A DNA stretch of 64,000 bases, from contig JADJSS010000046.1 of the NCBI GenBank assembly GCA_016711605.1, positions 1-64,000 on the forward strand, in the 5' to 3' direction. Below, in pieces: positions 54,355 through 62,279 of the stretch. The stretch comes from Saprospirales bacterium (GTDB taxonomy: Bacteria > Bacteroidota > Bacteroidia > Chitinophagales > JADIYW01). The notes below the pieces were generated by a model. That model did no database searches. It saw only the letters and a program-made list of their open reading frames with translations, and was not told the DNA's origin. Position 1 is the first letter of the stretch; each line of letters starts with the position of its first letter. The position numbers and the translations under genes are program-made.

Positions 54355-55776
54355 ATGAGCAACTGGAATTCTAAAAAAAAAAAGCATTAGAACTAATCAA
54401 CATCGCAGGCACACTTTTGGTTAGATAAAAATGTAGAACTGATAATTTTAAGAAGACCAATCGTCGATTCAAGATATTCAGAAGTTTTAAACAATAAAGA
54501 ATTTGCAAAAAAATACTTGAATTTACCTTTATCTATTGAGCTTTTGGTAGAATTAGCTACGTCAATTGCAAAATTAGATATAGCGCCAACACGTATTGAT
54601 TTGGCTACTTTAGCTACAGAATGGTTAAATGAAAAACCAGAAAATACAGATGCATTTGTTGCAGAAAAATTAAAAGACTATTCTAAAGATAAAAGAGTTA
54701 TCGAACCGATAGATGTTGTTTTATTTGGTTTTGGTAGAATTGGAAGACTAGCAGCACGCGAATTGATTCAACAACATGGAAACGGTGAACAATTACGCTT
54801 GCGTGCCATCGTTACACGAGGAAAAAAATACGGATGAAGAAATCAAAAAACGTTCTTCTTTATTGCGAAAAGATTCTGTACATGGAAAATTTCGTGGTGT
54901 CATTACTGAAGATTATGCAAACAAAGCATTAATCGCAAAATGGCAACACGGTTCACATGATTGTTTCTGACAATCCAGCAGAAATTGATTATACAGCTTT
55001 TGGCATCAAAGATGCTTTGTTGATAGATAATTCTGGTATATTTAGAGATGCTGAAAAATTAGGTACGCATTTACAAGCAAAAGGCATTGCGAAAGTGTTG
55101 TTAACTGCACCAGGAAAAGGCACATTGCCAAATATTGTTTATGGTGTAAATCATTTAGAATACAATCCAGACAGTACCAATATTTTCACGGCTGCATCTT
55201 GCACTACCAATGCTATTTCGCCAATTATTAAAGTAATCGGTGAAAAATTAGGCATCGAAAGTGGTCATATTGAAACAGTTCACTCTTATACAAACGATCA
55301 GAATTTATTAGATAATTATCATAAAAGTTATCGTCGTGGTCGTTCAGCACCGATGAATATGGTGATTACAGAAACTGGTGCTGCAGTGCTATTACAAAAG
55401 TAATGCCTTTTATGGCTGGTAAATTTACTGGAAATGCAGTCGTGTACCAACACCAGATGTCTCTTTAGCGATCTTAAATTTGAATTTATCTACAGAAGTT
55501 GAATCAACTGAGGCAGTAAATGCAATTATCAGAGATGCAGCAACTTATGGTACTTTAGTTGAACAAATAGATTACTCAACTTCGCAAGAATTAGTATCTT
55601 CAGATTGTGTTGGAAACTCACATGCTTCTATTTTAGATTCACATGCAACGCTTATTTCACCAAGTAAAAAATCGATTGTTTTATACGTTTGGTATGATAA
55701 CGAATATGGTTACACAAGACAAGTGATACGTTTGGCGAAATATTTGGGCAAGGTTCAGAGACTTACTTATTATTAA
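54355..55776 (+). CDS. gap: glyceraldehyde-3-phosphate dehydrogenase (long form), multiple frameshifts
   Basis: A GAPDH of about 475 residues with an extra N-terminal domain of roughly 110 residues (SIELLVELATSIAKLDIAPTRIDLATLATEWL). The NAD fold begins IDVVLFGFGRIGRLAARELIQQHG. The catalytic Cys is in FTAASCTTNAISPIIKVI, and HSYTNDQNLLDNYHKSYRRGRSAPMN and YVWYDNEYGYTRQVIRLAKYLG follow. The frame breaks near 54405, 54830, 54950, 55400 and 55445, most at short homopolymers. An intact central glycolysis gene is expected, so the breaks are evidence of sequence error rather than decay. Confidence 0.88.
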
Positions 55777-55777
55777 T

Positions 55778-55800
55778 CTTTACCACAGATTTATCTGATT
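55778..55800. repeat. left inverted repeat of the GxxExxY cassette
   Basis: A 23-bp sequence (CTTTACCACAGATT then TATCTGATT) begins 2 bp after the gap stop. It is the inverted copy, with one mismatch, of 56283-56305 on the other side of the GxxExxY gene. Confidence 0.8.
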
Positions 55801-55844
55801 AAAATGATTTTTATGATTTTAAACTAGGTCGAAAATAAATATTT

Positions 55845-56249
55845 ATGACAAAAAATGAATATAAATATTCAGATATAACTGGTAAGATAATTGGTTGTGC
55901 AATGGAAGTTCATAAAATTTTAGGTAATGGTTTTCAAGAAGTAATTTATCAGCGAGCATTGGCAAATGAAATGAGATTACAAAATTTGAATTTTGGTAGA
56001 GAAATTGAAATGCAAATTTTTTATAAAGGCGAAGAAATTGGAACAAGAAGAGTTGATTTTTTTATTGAAAATGTAATATGCCTTGAAATAAAAGCAATTG
56101 CTGCTTTAGATAATAATCACTTAAATCAAGCAATAAATTATTTAGAAGCATTTAATTTAGAAGTTGGTTTATGAATAAATTTTGGTAGTACAAGTTTAGA
56201 ATTTAAAAGAGTAGTTAACTCTAAATTTAATAATATAATTAGTTCATGA
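55845..56249 (+). CDS. GxxExxY-family PD-(D/E)XK-like protein, in-frame TGA near the end
   Basis: About 134 residues: ITGKIIGCAMEVHKILGNGFQEVIYQRALANEM with the name-giving G29-x2-E32-x2-Y35, then IGTRRVDFFIENVICLEIKAI with D71, E81 and K83, the PD-(D/E)XK-like core of this family. A TGA at 56172-56174 interrupts an otherwise open frame that continues INFGSTSLEFKRVVNSKFNN. The interruption replaces the Leu codon usual in LEVGLLINFG, so a single base change or read error is likely. The gene is bracketed by 23-bp inverted repeats, and the right one ends 10 bp before ffh. The biological role of the family is unknown. Confidence 0.88.
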
Positions 56250-56282
56250 TTCAAGATTTATAAAGATCATTTTAATCAAAAA

Positions 56283-56305
56283 AATCAGATAAATCTGCGG
56301 TAAAG
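56283..56305. repeat. right inverted repeat of the GxxExxY cassette
   Basis: A 23-bp inverted partner of 55778-55800 (one mismatch). It stops 10 bp before the ffh start, so the native ffh promoter or leader must lie within or before this element. Confidence 0.8.
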
Positions 56306-56314
56306 ACAAAAAAC

Positions 56315-57616
56315 ATGTTTGAAAACTTACAGGACAAGCTCGAAGGTGCGTTTAAGAATTTAAAAGGGCAAGGCAAACTCACCGAATTAAATATTGCAGC
56401 AACCATAAAAGATATTCGCCGTGCGTTGGTGGACGCCGATGTGAATTATAAAATTGCGAAAGAATTTACAGATACTATTAAAGACAAAGCACTTGGTCAG
56501 AATGTATTGACTGCTGTTGCGCCAGGTCAATTAATGGTTAAAATCGTCAGCGATGAATTAACACAATTAATGGGTGGCAATGTTGCTGAATTGAATTTAA
56601 AAACAAATCCAACCGTTATATTAATTGCTGGCTTGCAAGGTTCTGGTAAAACTACTTTTTCAGGAAAATTAGCCAATCATATTAAAAAACTAAACAAAAC
56701 ACCTTTGTTAGTTGCTTGTGATGTATACAGACCTGCTGCGATTGAACAATTACGCGTGTTAGGTGAGCAAATTGGTGTCGAAGTTTATTCAGAAATTGAA
56801 AATAAAAATCCTGTAGCAATTGCACAAAATGCAATCGCATACGCTAAATCAAAAGGACAAAACGTAATCATAGTCGATACTGCAGGTCGTTTGGCTGTTG
56901 ATGAAGCGATGATGATTGAAATAGCTGATGTAAAAAAAGCCATTCAACCACAAGAAACCTTGTTTGTGGTTGATGCCATGACAGGACAAGATGCAGTAAA
57001 TACGGCTAAAGCATTCAACGATAGAATTAATTTTGATGGTGTTGTATTAACTAAATTAGATGGTGATACACGTGGTGGTGCTGCTTTATCAATTAAATAT
57101 ACCGTTGAAAAACCAATCAAATTTGTATCGCGCGGCGAGAAATTAGATACGTTGGATATCTTTTATCCAGAACGTATGTCGCAACGAATTTTAGGAATGG
57201 GTGACATTGTTTCTTTCGTGGAAAAAGCACAGGAACAATTTGATGAAAAAGAAGCACAACGATTACAAAAAAGAATTTCAAAAAATCAATTTGACTTTGA
57301 AGATTTCTTGCAGCAAATCAATCAGATTCGCAAAATGGGAAATATCAAAGATTTACTTGGAATGATTCCTGGTGTTGGCAAAGCAGTGAAAGATATTGAT
57401 ATTGATGATAATGCATTCAAAAAAATTGAAGCGATTATTTTTTCTATGACTGTTGAAGAACGCAGAAATCCAGATTTAATTAATGGAAAACGCAGAGAAC
57501 GTTTAGCAAAAGGTTCAGGAAATACTATACAAGACGTGAATCAATTCATCAAACAATTTGACCAAATGAAAGTGATGATGAAACGCATGCAAGGAATGGG
57601 TATGGGTAAGAAATAA
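56315..57616 (+). CDS. ffh: signal recognition particle protein Ffh
   Basis: A 433-residue SRP54 GTPase. N domain: LEGAFKNLKGQGKLTELNIAATIKDIRRALVDADVNYKIAKEF. G domain: GLQGSGKTTFSGKLA (G1), DVYRPAAIEQLR, VDTAGRLAVDE, TKLDGDTRGGAALS. M domain: KMGNIKDLLGMIPGVGKAVKD and a C-terminal KRRERLAKGSGNTIQDVNQFIKQFDQMKVMMKRMQGMGMGKK, where the Met-rich end binds signal peptides. It targets inner-membrane proteins with FtsY and the 4.5S RNA. The gene is intact. Confidence 0.97.
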   Translation: MFENLQDKLEGAFKNLKGQGKLTELNIAATIKDIRRALVDADVNYKIAKEFTDTIKDKALGQNVLTAVAPGQLMVKIVSDELTQLMGGNVAELNLKTNPTVILIAGLQGSGKTTFSGKLANHIKKLNKTPLLVACDVYRPAAIEQLRVLGEQIGVEVYSEIENKNPVAIAQNAIAYAKSKGQNVIIVDTAGRLAVDEAMMIEIADVKKAIQPQETLFVVDAMTGQDAVNTAKAFNDRINFDGVVLTKLDGDTRGGAALSIKYTVEKPIKFVSRGEKLDTLDIFYPERMSQRILGMGDIVSFVEKAQEQFDEKEAQRLQKRISKNQFDFEDFLQQINQIRKMGNIKDLLGMIPGVGKAVKDIDIDDNAFKKIEAIIFSMTVEERRNPDLINGKRRERLAKGSGNTIQDVNQFIKQFDQMKVMMKRMQGMGMGKK

Positions 57617-57642
57617 GAACTTTCAATTTAAAAAAATAAAAA

Positions 57643-57675
57643 ATGTCGAGTTGGTATCAACTCGACATTTTTTTA
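57643..57675 (+). terminator. terminator after ffh
   Basis: A perfect 11-bp stem ATGTCGAGTTG/CAACTCGACAT with loop GTAT, followed by a T-rich tract, 26 bp after the ffh stop. Confidence 0.9.
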
Positions 57676-57732
57676 TTATATAAGGAATTATTTCAATGAT
57701 TTCATTGTTAATTATTTTAATAAATTTAATGC

Positions 57733-58203
57733 ATGAAAACAGAACCACATGAAAATTTTGAAATCATTACGCAATTAAATCAAGAAGAAATTTTAGAAAA
57801 GTTAGACACAATAATTGAGACTGATTATTCTAAATATCACAAAATCAAAAGAATTGATAAACTATTTCTTGGTCACTATACATTAGACAGTTTTTACGCA
57901 CTTACAGCACAAACATATTTTGCTAGCAATAGACAAAAAATAGAAATTAAAGGAAGCATTAGTCAAGAGCCAAACCGTAGTTGTTTAATTAAAGTATCTA
58001 TTAATAGTGAAACTAATTTTAAGGTTTCATTGATTACATCTATCCTTTTTGCAATAATTGGCTCTTATTTTATTTACAAAATAAATGCTAAAGATTTTTT
58101 TATTATAGCACTTCCATATATTTTTATTACTTTGCATTTTATAAGCTATTTCATGGTAAAGAGAGAAATTTCTGAGACAAAAACCATGATGAGAAATTAT
58201 TAA
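57733..58203 (+). CDS. membrane hypothetical protein
   Basis: A 156-residue protein. A cytosolic-type N-terminal ~95 residues (ENFEIITQLNQEEILEKLDTIIETDYSKYHKIKRIDKLFLGHYT) show a small alpha/beta pattern with an anchoring helix. Two hydrophobic helices follow (VSLITSILFAIIGSYFIYKI and DFFIIALPYIFITLHFISYFMV) and a charged C-terminus. The family is not recognised. The gene stands alone, divergent in function from its neighbours. Confidence 0.65.
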   Translation: MKTEPHENFEIITQLNQEEILEKLDTIIETDYSKYHKIKRIDKLFLGHYTLDSFYALTAQTYFASNRQKIEIKGSISQEPNRSCLIKVSINSETNFKVSLITSILFAIIGSYFIYKINAKDFFIIALPYIFITLHFISYFMVKREISETKTMMRNY

Positions 58204-58295
58204 GTAAAATCTAAAATAACAACTTAATACAAACATTATTTTTTATCTTTTTATAATTTACAGTAAATTATAGACTCATTTTTAAAGATCAATAA

Positions 58296-60314
58296 TTACA
58301 TCATTACTTTTTTTTCTTTCAACAATTCAAAATCAATTGTTTTCTTTTCTATATCAACACTCGTAAGCGTTACTTCAACTCTATCACCAAGCTGATACGT
58401 TTTGTTGGTTCGTTTACCAAGCATACGCATCTTACGTTCATCAAACACAAAGGTATCTTCTCGCATCGTTTCAACGCGTACTAAACCTTCACAGTTATAT
58501 TCAGGCAATTCAACATAAATTCCCCAATTTTTCACACCAGAAACAACACCTGAAAAATGTTCGCCAATACGATCCAACATAAACTCAGCCATTTTGTATT
58601 TTACAGATGAACGCTCTGCAACTGCTGCTGCACGTTCTCGTTCGCTGCTGTGTTTACATTGATATTCTAAATCACCGTGTGATGGCAATTTTTTGTCGTG
58701 TAAAATTTTATCTAATAAACGATGCACCATCACATCTGGATAGCGACGAATTGGCGAAGTAAAGTGTGTATAATATTCAAAACCTAAACCGTAATGACCA
58801 ATGTTTTCAGTAGTATACACTGCTTTTGCCATACAACGAATTGCCAATTGTTGCAAAACTGCTTGCTCTGGTTTGCCTTCAATTTCGAACATTAAACGAT
58901 TTAACTCACGTGCAATTTGTTTTGGATTATCAAACTGAATTTTATAACCAAACTTACTGGCAAACAATTGAAAATCGATTAATTTTTCTTCATTTGGTAA
59001 ATCATGTACACGATATACAAAAGGTGTTTTGCCATTTTTATTTTTCTCTTTTCCAATGAATGTTGCCACAGCTTTATTGGCCAACAACATAAAGTCTTCA
59101 ATTAATAAATGTGCATCTTTTCGTTCCTTCACAAACACACCAATTGGTTTTCCAGTTTCATCTAATTGAAATTTTGTTTCTGGTGCATCAAATCCAATTG
59201 AACCATTTTTAAAACGATGATCTCTTAAAATATAAGCTAGTTTATTTAATTGCAACAATTCATCTTTAAACACACCATCTTTTCCTTCTAAAATTTCCTG
59301 CGCTTCATCATACGTAAAACGTTTTTGCGAATGAATAACTGTTCGTCCAAACCATACATCTTTTACATTTGCTTTTTCGGCCATTTGGAAAACAGTTGCA
59401 TAACATAATTTATCTTCGTTTGGTCGAAGTGAGCAAATTATATTCGACAATCTTTCCGGAAACATCGGTGCGACTCTATCAACTAAATACACAGATGTTG
59501 CACGCTTGAATGCTTCTTTTTCCATCGCGCAATGTTCGTTTACATAATGCGAAACATCAGCGATATGTACACCAACTTCAAACAAACCATTTTCTAATTT
59601 TCTGAACGATAACGCATCGTCAAAATCTTTGGCATCGGTTGGATCTATAGTAAACGTTGGTATTTTGGAGAAATCTTTGCGTTTCTTTTTTTCTTCATCA
59701 GAAACTTTTTCTGGTAATTCATCGGCTTCTTTCAACACTTCATTTGGAAACGACGTAAAGAAACCATTCTCAATTAAAATAGATTTCATTTCAATATCAT
59801 TACCACCAGCTTGTCCAAGTATTTCGGTAATATGACCAATCGGATTTTTATCTTTTGGTCGCCAATCAGCCATTTCCACCACCACTTTATCGTGTTGTTT
59901 GGCTTTCATAGAATGAATTTCAGGAACATAGAAATCGACTTTTACACCAGTATCATCAGGCACTACAAAACAAGTATCGTTTGCGCGCGAAACCACACCA
60001 ATGAAATGCGTGCGTTTACGTTCTAGTACTTCTGTAATAATTCCTTCAGGACGCGAGCCACCACCAGGTTTGTGCAAGCGCATCAGTTTTACTTTGTCGC
60101 CATCAAATGCTTTGTTGATATTTTTTCTATGAATGTAAAAATCTTTGTCTTTTCCATCAATGGAAACAAACGCATCACCACTGCGAGCGATATCAATTAC
60201 ACCAACTAACTCATCACCTACTACAAATGTTTCATGATCTTTTTTAGTTGATTTTTTTTCTCGTTTAATTTTATCTGTTGAATGAGATTTATTTATTTTT
60301 TTCTTTTTTGACAT
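58296..60314 (-). CDS. rnr: ribonuclease R
   Basis: A 672-residue exoribonuclease. An N-terminal basic helix (MSKKKKINKSHSTDKIKREKKSTKK) is followed by cold-shock domains (FVVGDELVGVIDIARSGDAFVSIDGKDKDFYIHRKNINKAFDGDKVKL). The RNB catalytic domain has the acidic cluster FTIDPTDAKDFDDALSFR, HIADVSHYVNEH and FMLLANKAVATFIG, and HFTSPIRRYPDVMVHRLL closes it. A C-terminal S1 domain follows (GVVSGVKNWGIYVELPEYNCEGLVRVET). It degrades structured RNA 3' to 5'. The ATG at 60314 is preferred to an upstream TTG. Confidence 0.95.
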   Translation of the reverse strand: MSKKKKINKSHSTDKIKREKKSTKKDHETFVVGDELVGVIDIARSGDAFVSIDGKDKDFYIHRKNINKAFDGDKVKLMRLHKPGGGSRPEGIITEVLERKRTHFIGVVSRANDTCFVVPDDTGVKVDFYVPEIHSMKAKQHDKVVVEMADWRPKDKNPIGHITEILGQAGGNDIEMKSILIENGFFTSFPNEVLKEADELPEKVSDEEKKKRKDFSKIPTFTIDPTDAKDFDDALSFRKLENGLFEVGVHIADVSHYVNEHCAMEKEAFKRATSVYLVDRVAPMFPERLSNIICSLRPNEDKLCYATVFQMAEKANVKDVWFGRTVIHSQKRFTYDEAQEILEGKDGVFKDELLQLNKLAYILRDHRFKNGSIGFDAPETKFQLDETGKPIGVFVKERKDAHLLIEDFMLLANKAVATFIGKEKNKNGKTPFVYRVHDLPNEEKLIDFQLFASKFGYKIQFDNPKQIARELNRLMFEIEGKPEQAVLQQLAIRCMAKAVYTTENIGHYGLGFEYYTHFTSPIRRYPDVMVHRLLDKILHDKKLPSHGDLEYQCKHSSERERAAAVAERSSVKYKMAEFMLDRIGEHFSGVVSGVKNWGIYVELPEYNCEGLVRVETMREDTFVFDERKMRMLGKRTNKTYQLGDRVEVTLTSVDIEKKTIDFELLKEKKVMM

Positions 60315-60354
60315 ATGCAAAGATAAGAAAAGTAAAATAAATGAGTTGATAAGC

Positions 60355-60391
60355 AAAACGCAGAAAAAGAGTACATCTTTTTCTGCGTTTT
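60355..60391. terminator. hairpin upstream of rnr (terminator-like)
   Basis: AAAACGCAGAAAAAGA pairs perfectly with TCTTTTTCTGCGTTTT across a short loop, flanked by T residues on the right. It lies between the neighbouring gene (stop 60441, minus) and rnr (start 60314, minus) and, with the next hairpin, likely ends the upstream transcript. Confidence 0.6.
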
Positions 60392-60395
60392 TTTT

Positions 60396-60431
60396 CAAGA
60401 CCAACAAGGTTTTAAAACCTTGTTGGTCTTG
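60396..60431 (-). terminator. 36-bp perfect palindrome, terminator of the 60441 gene
   Basis: CAAGACCAACAAGGTTTT is followed at once by its exact inverse complement, giving an 18-bp stem without loop interruption, ten bases after the stop of the gene at 60441-61463. As RNA it would form a long stable hairpin. Confidence 0.75.
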
Positions 60432-60440
60432 TTTTAATCT

Positions 60441-61463
60441 TTAAAACTTAAACAAATCGCCGTATTGGTTGGTTTGTCCTGCTGTTTTGCTGGAAGTTAA
60501 TGGCGCATCTAAATCTACTTTGTTGGTGGCAGTATCGCTAACTAATAAATCTTTGTCTTTGCCTAGTAATAAGGAAACGCCTTCTTTTTCCCATTTATCC
60601 AACATTTTCAAACCTTCTTCTTCAAACACACCGTTTTGTAAATCAATAGAATCCATGAAGTTAGAAGACAAATCCATGAAGCGTTCCATTTCACCAATTT
60701 TCATGCTTACATCATCCGCGATGGCTTCCATTGCTTGGTCAAACAAATAACGTTTATCAGAATTGCCACTCAAAATATTCATGGCAGATTTCATCGCAGA
60801 ATGTGATGCACGAATGGCTTCTCGTTCTTGTTTTTTCACTTGCACTTGGTCAATCACATCTTCTAATAATATCTCAGAGCTATCAAACATTTTACCTAAT
60901 ACTCTGTACAAAATTTCCATCTTTTTATACAAATCTTCTAAGCGCATATTCGATTCCTGCAAGCGACCTGCTTTACGAGTTTTCAAAATCATCATCGCAT
61001 CTTTTTCTGTTTGCTTTGCTTGATTGGCTAATGAAATATTGTTTTTTATTTCGCGTTGATTTTGATCGATGATATCTTTTAATTTTCGCATTTGTCCACG
61101 CAACAAACCAATTTGCTTATCCATTTTCGCTAAGTTGGTACGCAACTCTCCGATATACGTTTCTAAAATTCCAATTGGATCAATTTGCACAAATAAACCT
61201 GTAATCCAGCGCATCACTGACTTGTACATATAGAATACTAAGTTGCGTACTTTAGGATCTAAAATCATATAGATTAAAGCACCTAAAGCCATTAGTAAAC
61301 CAGCTAAATACAAGGTGTTTGACGCAATTGCAATTAAAAAAGGTAGAATTTTATACAAACCAAATCCAAGTGCGCCTAATGCTCCTGCTGCAAATAAAAA
61401 TCCTGTTTTTCCTTCAGGTTTTTCCCAAAATGATTTTGGTTTTAATTCATTTAATGTATCCAT
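60441..61463 (-). CDS. membrane-anchored coiled-coil protein (PspA/IM30-like body)
   Basis: A 340-residue protein with two N-terminal membrane helices (GFLFAAGALGALGFGLYKILPFL and IASNTLYLAGLLMALGALIYMIL). Then VDPIGILETYIGELRTNLAKMDKQIGLLRGQMRKLKDIIDQNQREIKNNISLANQAKQTEKDAMMILKTRKAGR begins a long helical hairpin (about 95-260), in style like PspA/Vipp1/ESCRT-III proteins: long basic helices and a coiled coil. The C-terminal ~80 residues are acidic and low-complexity (KVDLDAPLTSSKTAGQTNQYGDLFKF). The similarity is by architecture, not a sequence match. It is downstream of a coiled-coil gene and an AAA ATPase gene. Confidence 0.7.
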   Translation of the reverse strand: MDTLNELKPKSFWEKPEGKTGFLFAAGALGALGFGLYKILPFLIAIASNTLYLAGLLMALGALIYMILDPKVRNLVFYMYKSVMRWITGLFVQIDPIGILETYIGELRTNLAKMDKQIGLLRGQMRKLKDIIDQNQREIKNNISLANQAKQTEKDAMMILKTRKAGRLQESNMRLEDLYKKMEILYRVLGKMFDSSEILLEDVIDQVQVKKQEREAIRASHSAMKSAMNILSGNSDKRYLFDQAMEAIADDVSMKIGEMERFMDLSSNFMDSIDLQNGVFEEEGLKMLDKWEKEGVSLLLGKDKDLLVSDTATNKVDLDAPLTSSKTAGQTNQYGDLFKF

Positions 61464-61547
61464 GTGTATGTTAATTGTTGAATTTTAAAATTATTGAATT
61501 GTAGAATTTATTATTGAAAAACTTTCACTTTCATGCTCACTTTTACT

Positions 61548-62189
61548 TTACTGTATGTATTGTTTTATTTTTTCAATATCAGTACTGATTTCTGAGTTGA
61601 TGGTATTAAATGAAGCATTAAAATTCTTGGATGTTTCAGCAATTTTGTTTTCTGCTTGTAATACAAAAGCATTCAATTCATTTATTTTTGTTTGAGCAGC
61701 AGAAATTTCATCAGTCAATTTTCTAATTTGTTCAGATTTATCAGCAATGGATTTCGTTGTTAATTCAATTTCTTTCTTTTTTGCATCCACAGCACCACCA
61801 CCTTGCGAACGTGCTGCCTCATCAAATTTTTCTTTTTCTTTGGCTAAAACTTTTACATAAAAATTAGCCGTTTCCAGTAATTTATCTTTAGTAATTCCCA
61901 TTGTTGCAGCGGTTGCAAATGCTGACTTGAAAGCTGTTTGTTCATCGAGCATACCACGCAAGGTTTTTAACGACTGCTTGTATTCAAAATAATCAAAACC
62001 TTGTAAATTATTTCCGGTTAGCGATTTAAACAACGTATCAAGAATTGATTGATCAACATTACCTTGAATAACTGGTTGTACCGTTTTATTCTCCGTAGAA
62101 GAAGTTTCGTCTTTGTTTTCTGTTTGCTCGGTTTGTTTAGTATCATCTACAATAAACAGCGATTTCAATTTACTTAAGTCAATAGCCAT
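61548..62189 (-). CDS. soluble coiled-coil protein
   Basis: A 213-residue protein. It has an N-terminal Thr/Glu-rich linker (TKQTEQTENKDETSSTENKTVQ), a compact helical domain QSILDTLFKSLTGNNLQGFDYFEYKQSLKTLRGMLDEQTAFKSAFATAATMGITKDKLLETANFYVKVLAKEKEKFDEAA, and a C-terminal coiled coil of about 75 residues (KEIELTTKSIADKSEQIRKLTDEISAAQTKINELNAFVLQAENKIAE). No enzymatic motif. It sits between the AAA ATPase and the membrane coiled-coil protein, 84 and 90 bp from them, and is likely part of one machine. Confidence 0.7.
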   Translation of the reverse strand: MAIDLSKLKSLFIVDDTKQTEQTENKDETSSTENKTVQPVIQGNVDQSILDTLFKSLTGNNLQGFDYFEYKQSLKTLRGMLDEQTAFKSAFATAATMGITKDKLLETANFYVKVLAKEKEKFDEAARSQGGGAVDAKKKEIELTTKSIADKSEQIRKLTDEISAAQTKINELNAFVLQAENKIAETSKNFNASFNTINSEISTDIEKIKQYIQ

Positions 62190-62279
62190 AGTTCTTTCGT
62201 TTGTGTAAAAATAATTTTAATATCTTACTAAATTACATTTTTTGATAAAAAGTTCCAAATCAACATCAGAAACCAATAA

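Noticed and set aside
54950..55776. Programmed frameshifting in gap
   Set aside because: Five breaks in different directions without a common slippery site; sequence error is simpler.
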